Shown here: positions 5,902 through 6,444 of the stretch, in pieces | Layout: every line of letters begins with the position of its first letter | Numbering within the stretch: the stretch's first letter is position 1 | Source: an uncultured Pseudorhodobacter sp. | GTDB lineage: Bacteria; Pseudomonadota; Alphaproteobacteria; Rhodobacterales; Rhodobacteraceae | Direction: 5' to 3' | DNA: 6,444 nt | Assembly (NCBI GenBank): GCA_945957495.1 | Contig: CAMFLG010000190.1 | Span: forward strand, 1 to 6,444 | Position numbers and translations under genes: made by a program | Notes under the pieces: generated by a model | Seen by the model: only the letters and a program-made list of their open reading frames with translations | Databases searched by the model: none | Told to the model about the DNA's origin: nothing

Positions 5902-6444
5902 ATGGCTCTTCCTGAGTTCACCATGCGTCAGCTGCTGGAAGCTGGCGTTCACTACGGCCACCAGACCGCACGCTGGAACCCGAAGATGGGGCAATACATC
6001 TACGGCGAGCGTAACGGCATCCATATTCTTGACCTGACGCAAACTGTTCCGATGCTGGATCAGGCGCTGAAAGTCGTGCGCGACACCGTCGCCAAAGGCG
6101 GCCGTGTGCTGTTCGTCGGCACCAAGCGTCAGGCGCAAAAGCCGGTGGCCGAAGCTGCCGAGCGTTGCGCGCAATTCTACATGAACCACCGCTGGCTGGG
6201 CGGCACGCTGACCAACTGGAAAACCGTTTCCCAGTCGATCCAGCGCCTGAAAACCATTGACGAAGTTCTGGGCGCAGGCGGCGAAGGCCTGACCAAGAAA
6301 GAGCGTCTGGGCATGGAACGCGACCAGGCCAAACTGCAGGCCTCGCTGGGCGGCATCCGCGAAATGGGCGGCACCCCGGACCTGATCTTCGTTGTGGACG
6401 TGGGCAAAGAAGACCTCGCGATCCTTGAAGCTCAGAAACTGGGC
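5902..6444 (+). CDS. rpsB: 30S ribosomal protein S2 (3' end cut by window)
   Basis: The open frame of 181 codons runs off the right edge without a stop. A full S2 is about 240-260 residues, so roughly 70 are missing. The N-terminus MALPEFTMRQLLEAGVHYGH, followed by Q-T-A-R-W-N-P-K-M and Y-I-Y-G-E-R-N-G-I-H-I-L-D-L, is unmistakable for S2. Further blocks are VLFVGTKRQAQ, the HRWLGGTLTNWKT block, and PDLIFVVDVGKEDLAILEAQ. S2 binds the 16S rRNA head/body region late in 30S assembly, near S1. The Shine-Dalgarno AGGA (5891-5894) is 7 nt before the ATG. The gene has its own promoter (5755-5783) and a structured leader. In most bacteria tsf follows; that would lie beyond the window. Codon choice is biased toward CTG, CGT/CGC and AAA, as expected for high expression. 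Confidence 0.98.
   Translation, partial: MALPEFTMRQLLEAGVHYGHQTARWNPKMGQYIYGERNGIHILDLTQTVPMLDQALKVVRDTVAKGGRVLFVGTKRQAQKPVAEAAERCAQFYMNHRWLGGTLTNWKTVSQSIQRLKTIDEVLGAGGEGLTKKERLGMERDQAKLQASLGGIREMGGTPDLIFVVDVGKEDLAILEAQKLG

Noticed and set aside
5788..6407. Minus-strand open frames opposite the rpsB leader and gene
   Set aside because: They are antisense to an unmistakable S2 gene and its leader, with no motif of their own.

Overview
The window looks like chromosomal DNA of a GC-rich alphaproteobacterium, most likely a member of the Rhodobacterales/Rhodobacteraceae. I infer this from protein style (Ala/Gly/Arg-rich, strong G/C third positions), CTTG/CTATA-type promoters, and the mix of a YejA-type binding protein, a short entericidin lipoprotein, a psuK-psuG pair and rpsB. 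No genus can be fixed by reading alone. I see no mobile element, CRISPR array, tRNA or rRNA.

Left block (about 1-2062, minus strand). A YejA-type periplasmic solute-binding protein is followed, 3 nt after its stop, by a 38-residue entericidin-type lipoprotein whose ribosome binding site lies in the last codons of the binding protein. A strong intrinsic terminator ends the unit at 35-7. No ABC permease or ATPase genes are in view, so the binding protein is an orphan within this window.

Gap at 1995-2397. Two promoter-like elements stand back to back: one for the binding protein (minus) and a better one pointing right. The rightward promoter is followed within about 80 nt by a textbook terminator, with no credible reading frame between. 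The simplest reading is an unannotated small RNA gene of about 75 nt (2107-2181). The rest of the gap is GC-rich, has several inverted repeats including a perfect 18-bp palindrome, and shows no gene.

Middle block (2398-4964, minus strand). A three-gene operon is read right to left: psuK (PfkB-family pseudouridine kinase), psuG (pseudouridine-5'-phosphate glycosidase, with an ATGA stop/start overlap) and a two-helix DUF502 membrane protein 45 nt downstream. PsuK and PsuG together convert pseudouridine to uracil and ribose 5-phosphate. Why a DUF502 protein follows them is unknown.

Right block (plus strand). A DUF2461/TIGR02453 protein of unknown function is divergent from psuK. Then comes rpsB (ribosomal protein S2), cut by the window edge after 181 codons. 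The rpsB gene has a clear promoter and a roughly 110-nt leader with an enclosing stem, inner hairpins and a loop complementary to the bases beside the Shine-Dalgarno sequence. This looks like an autoregulatory S2 leader. The two best leads in the window are the candidate small RNA and this leader fold.
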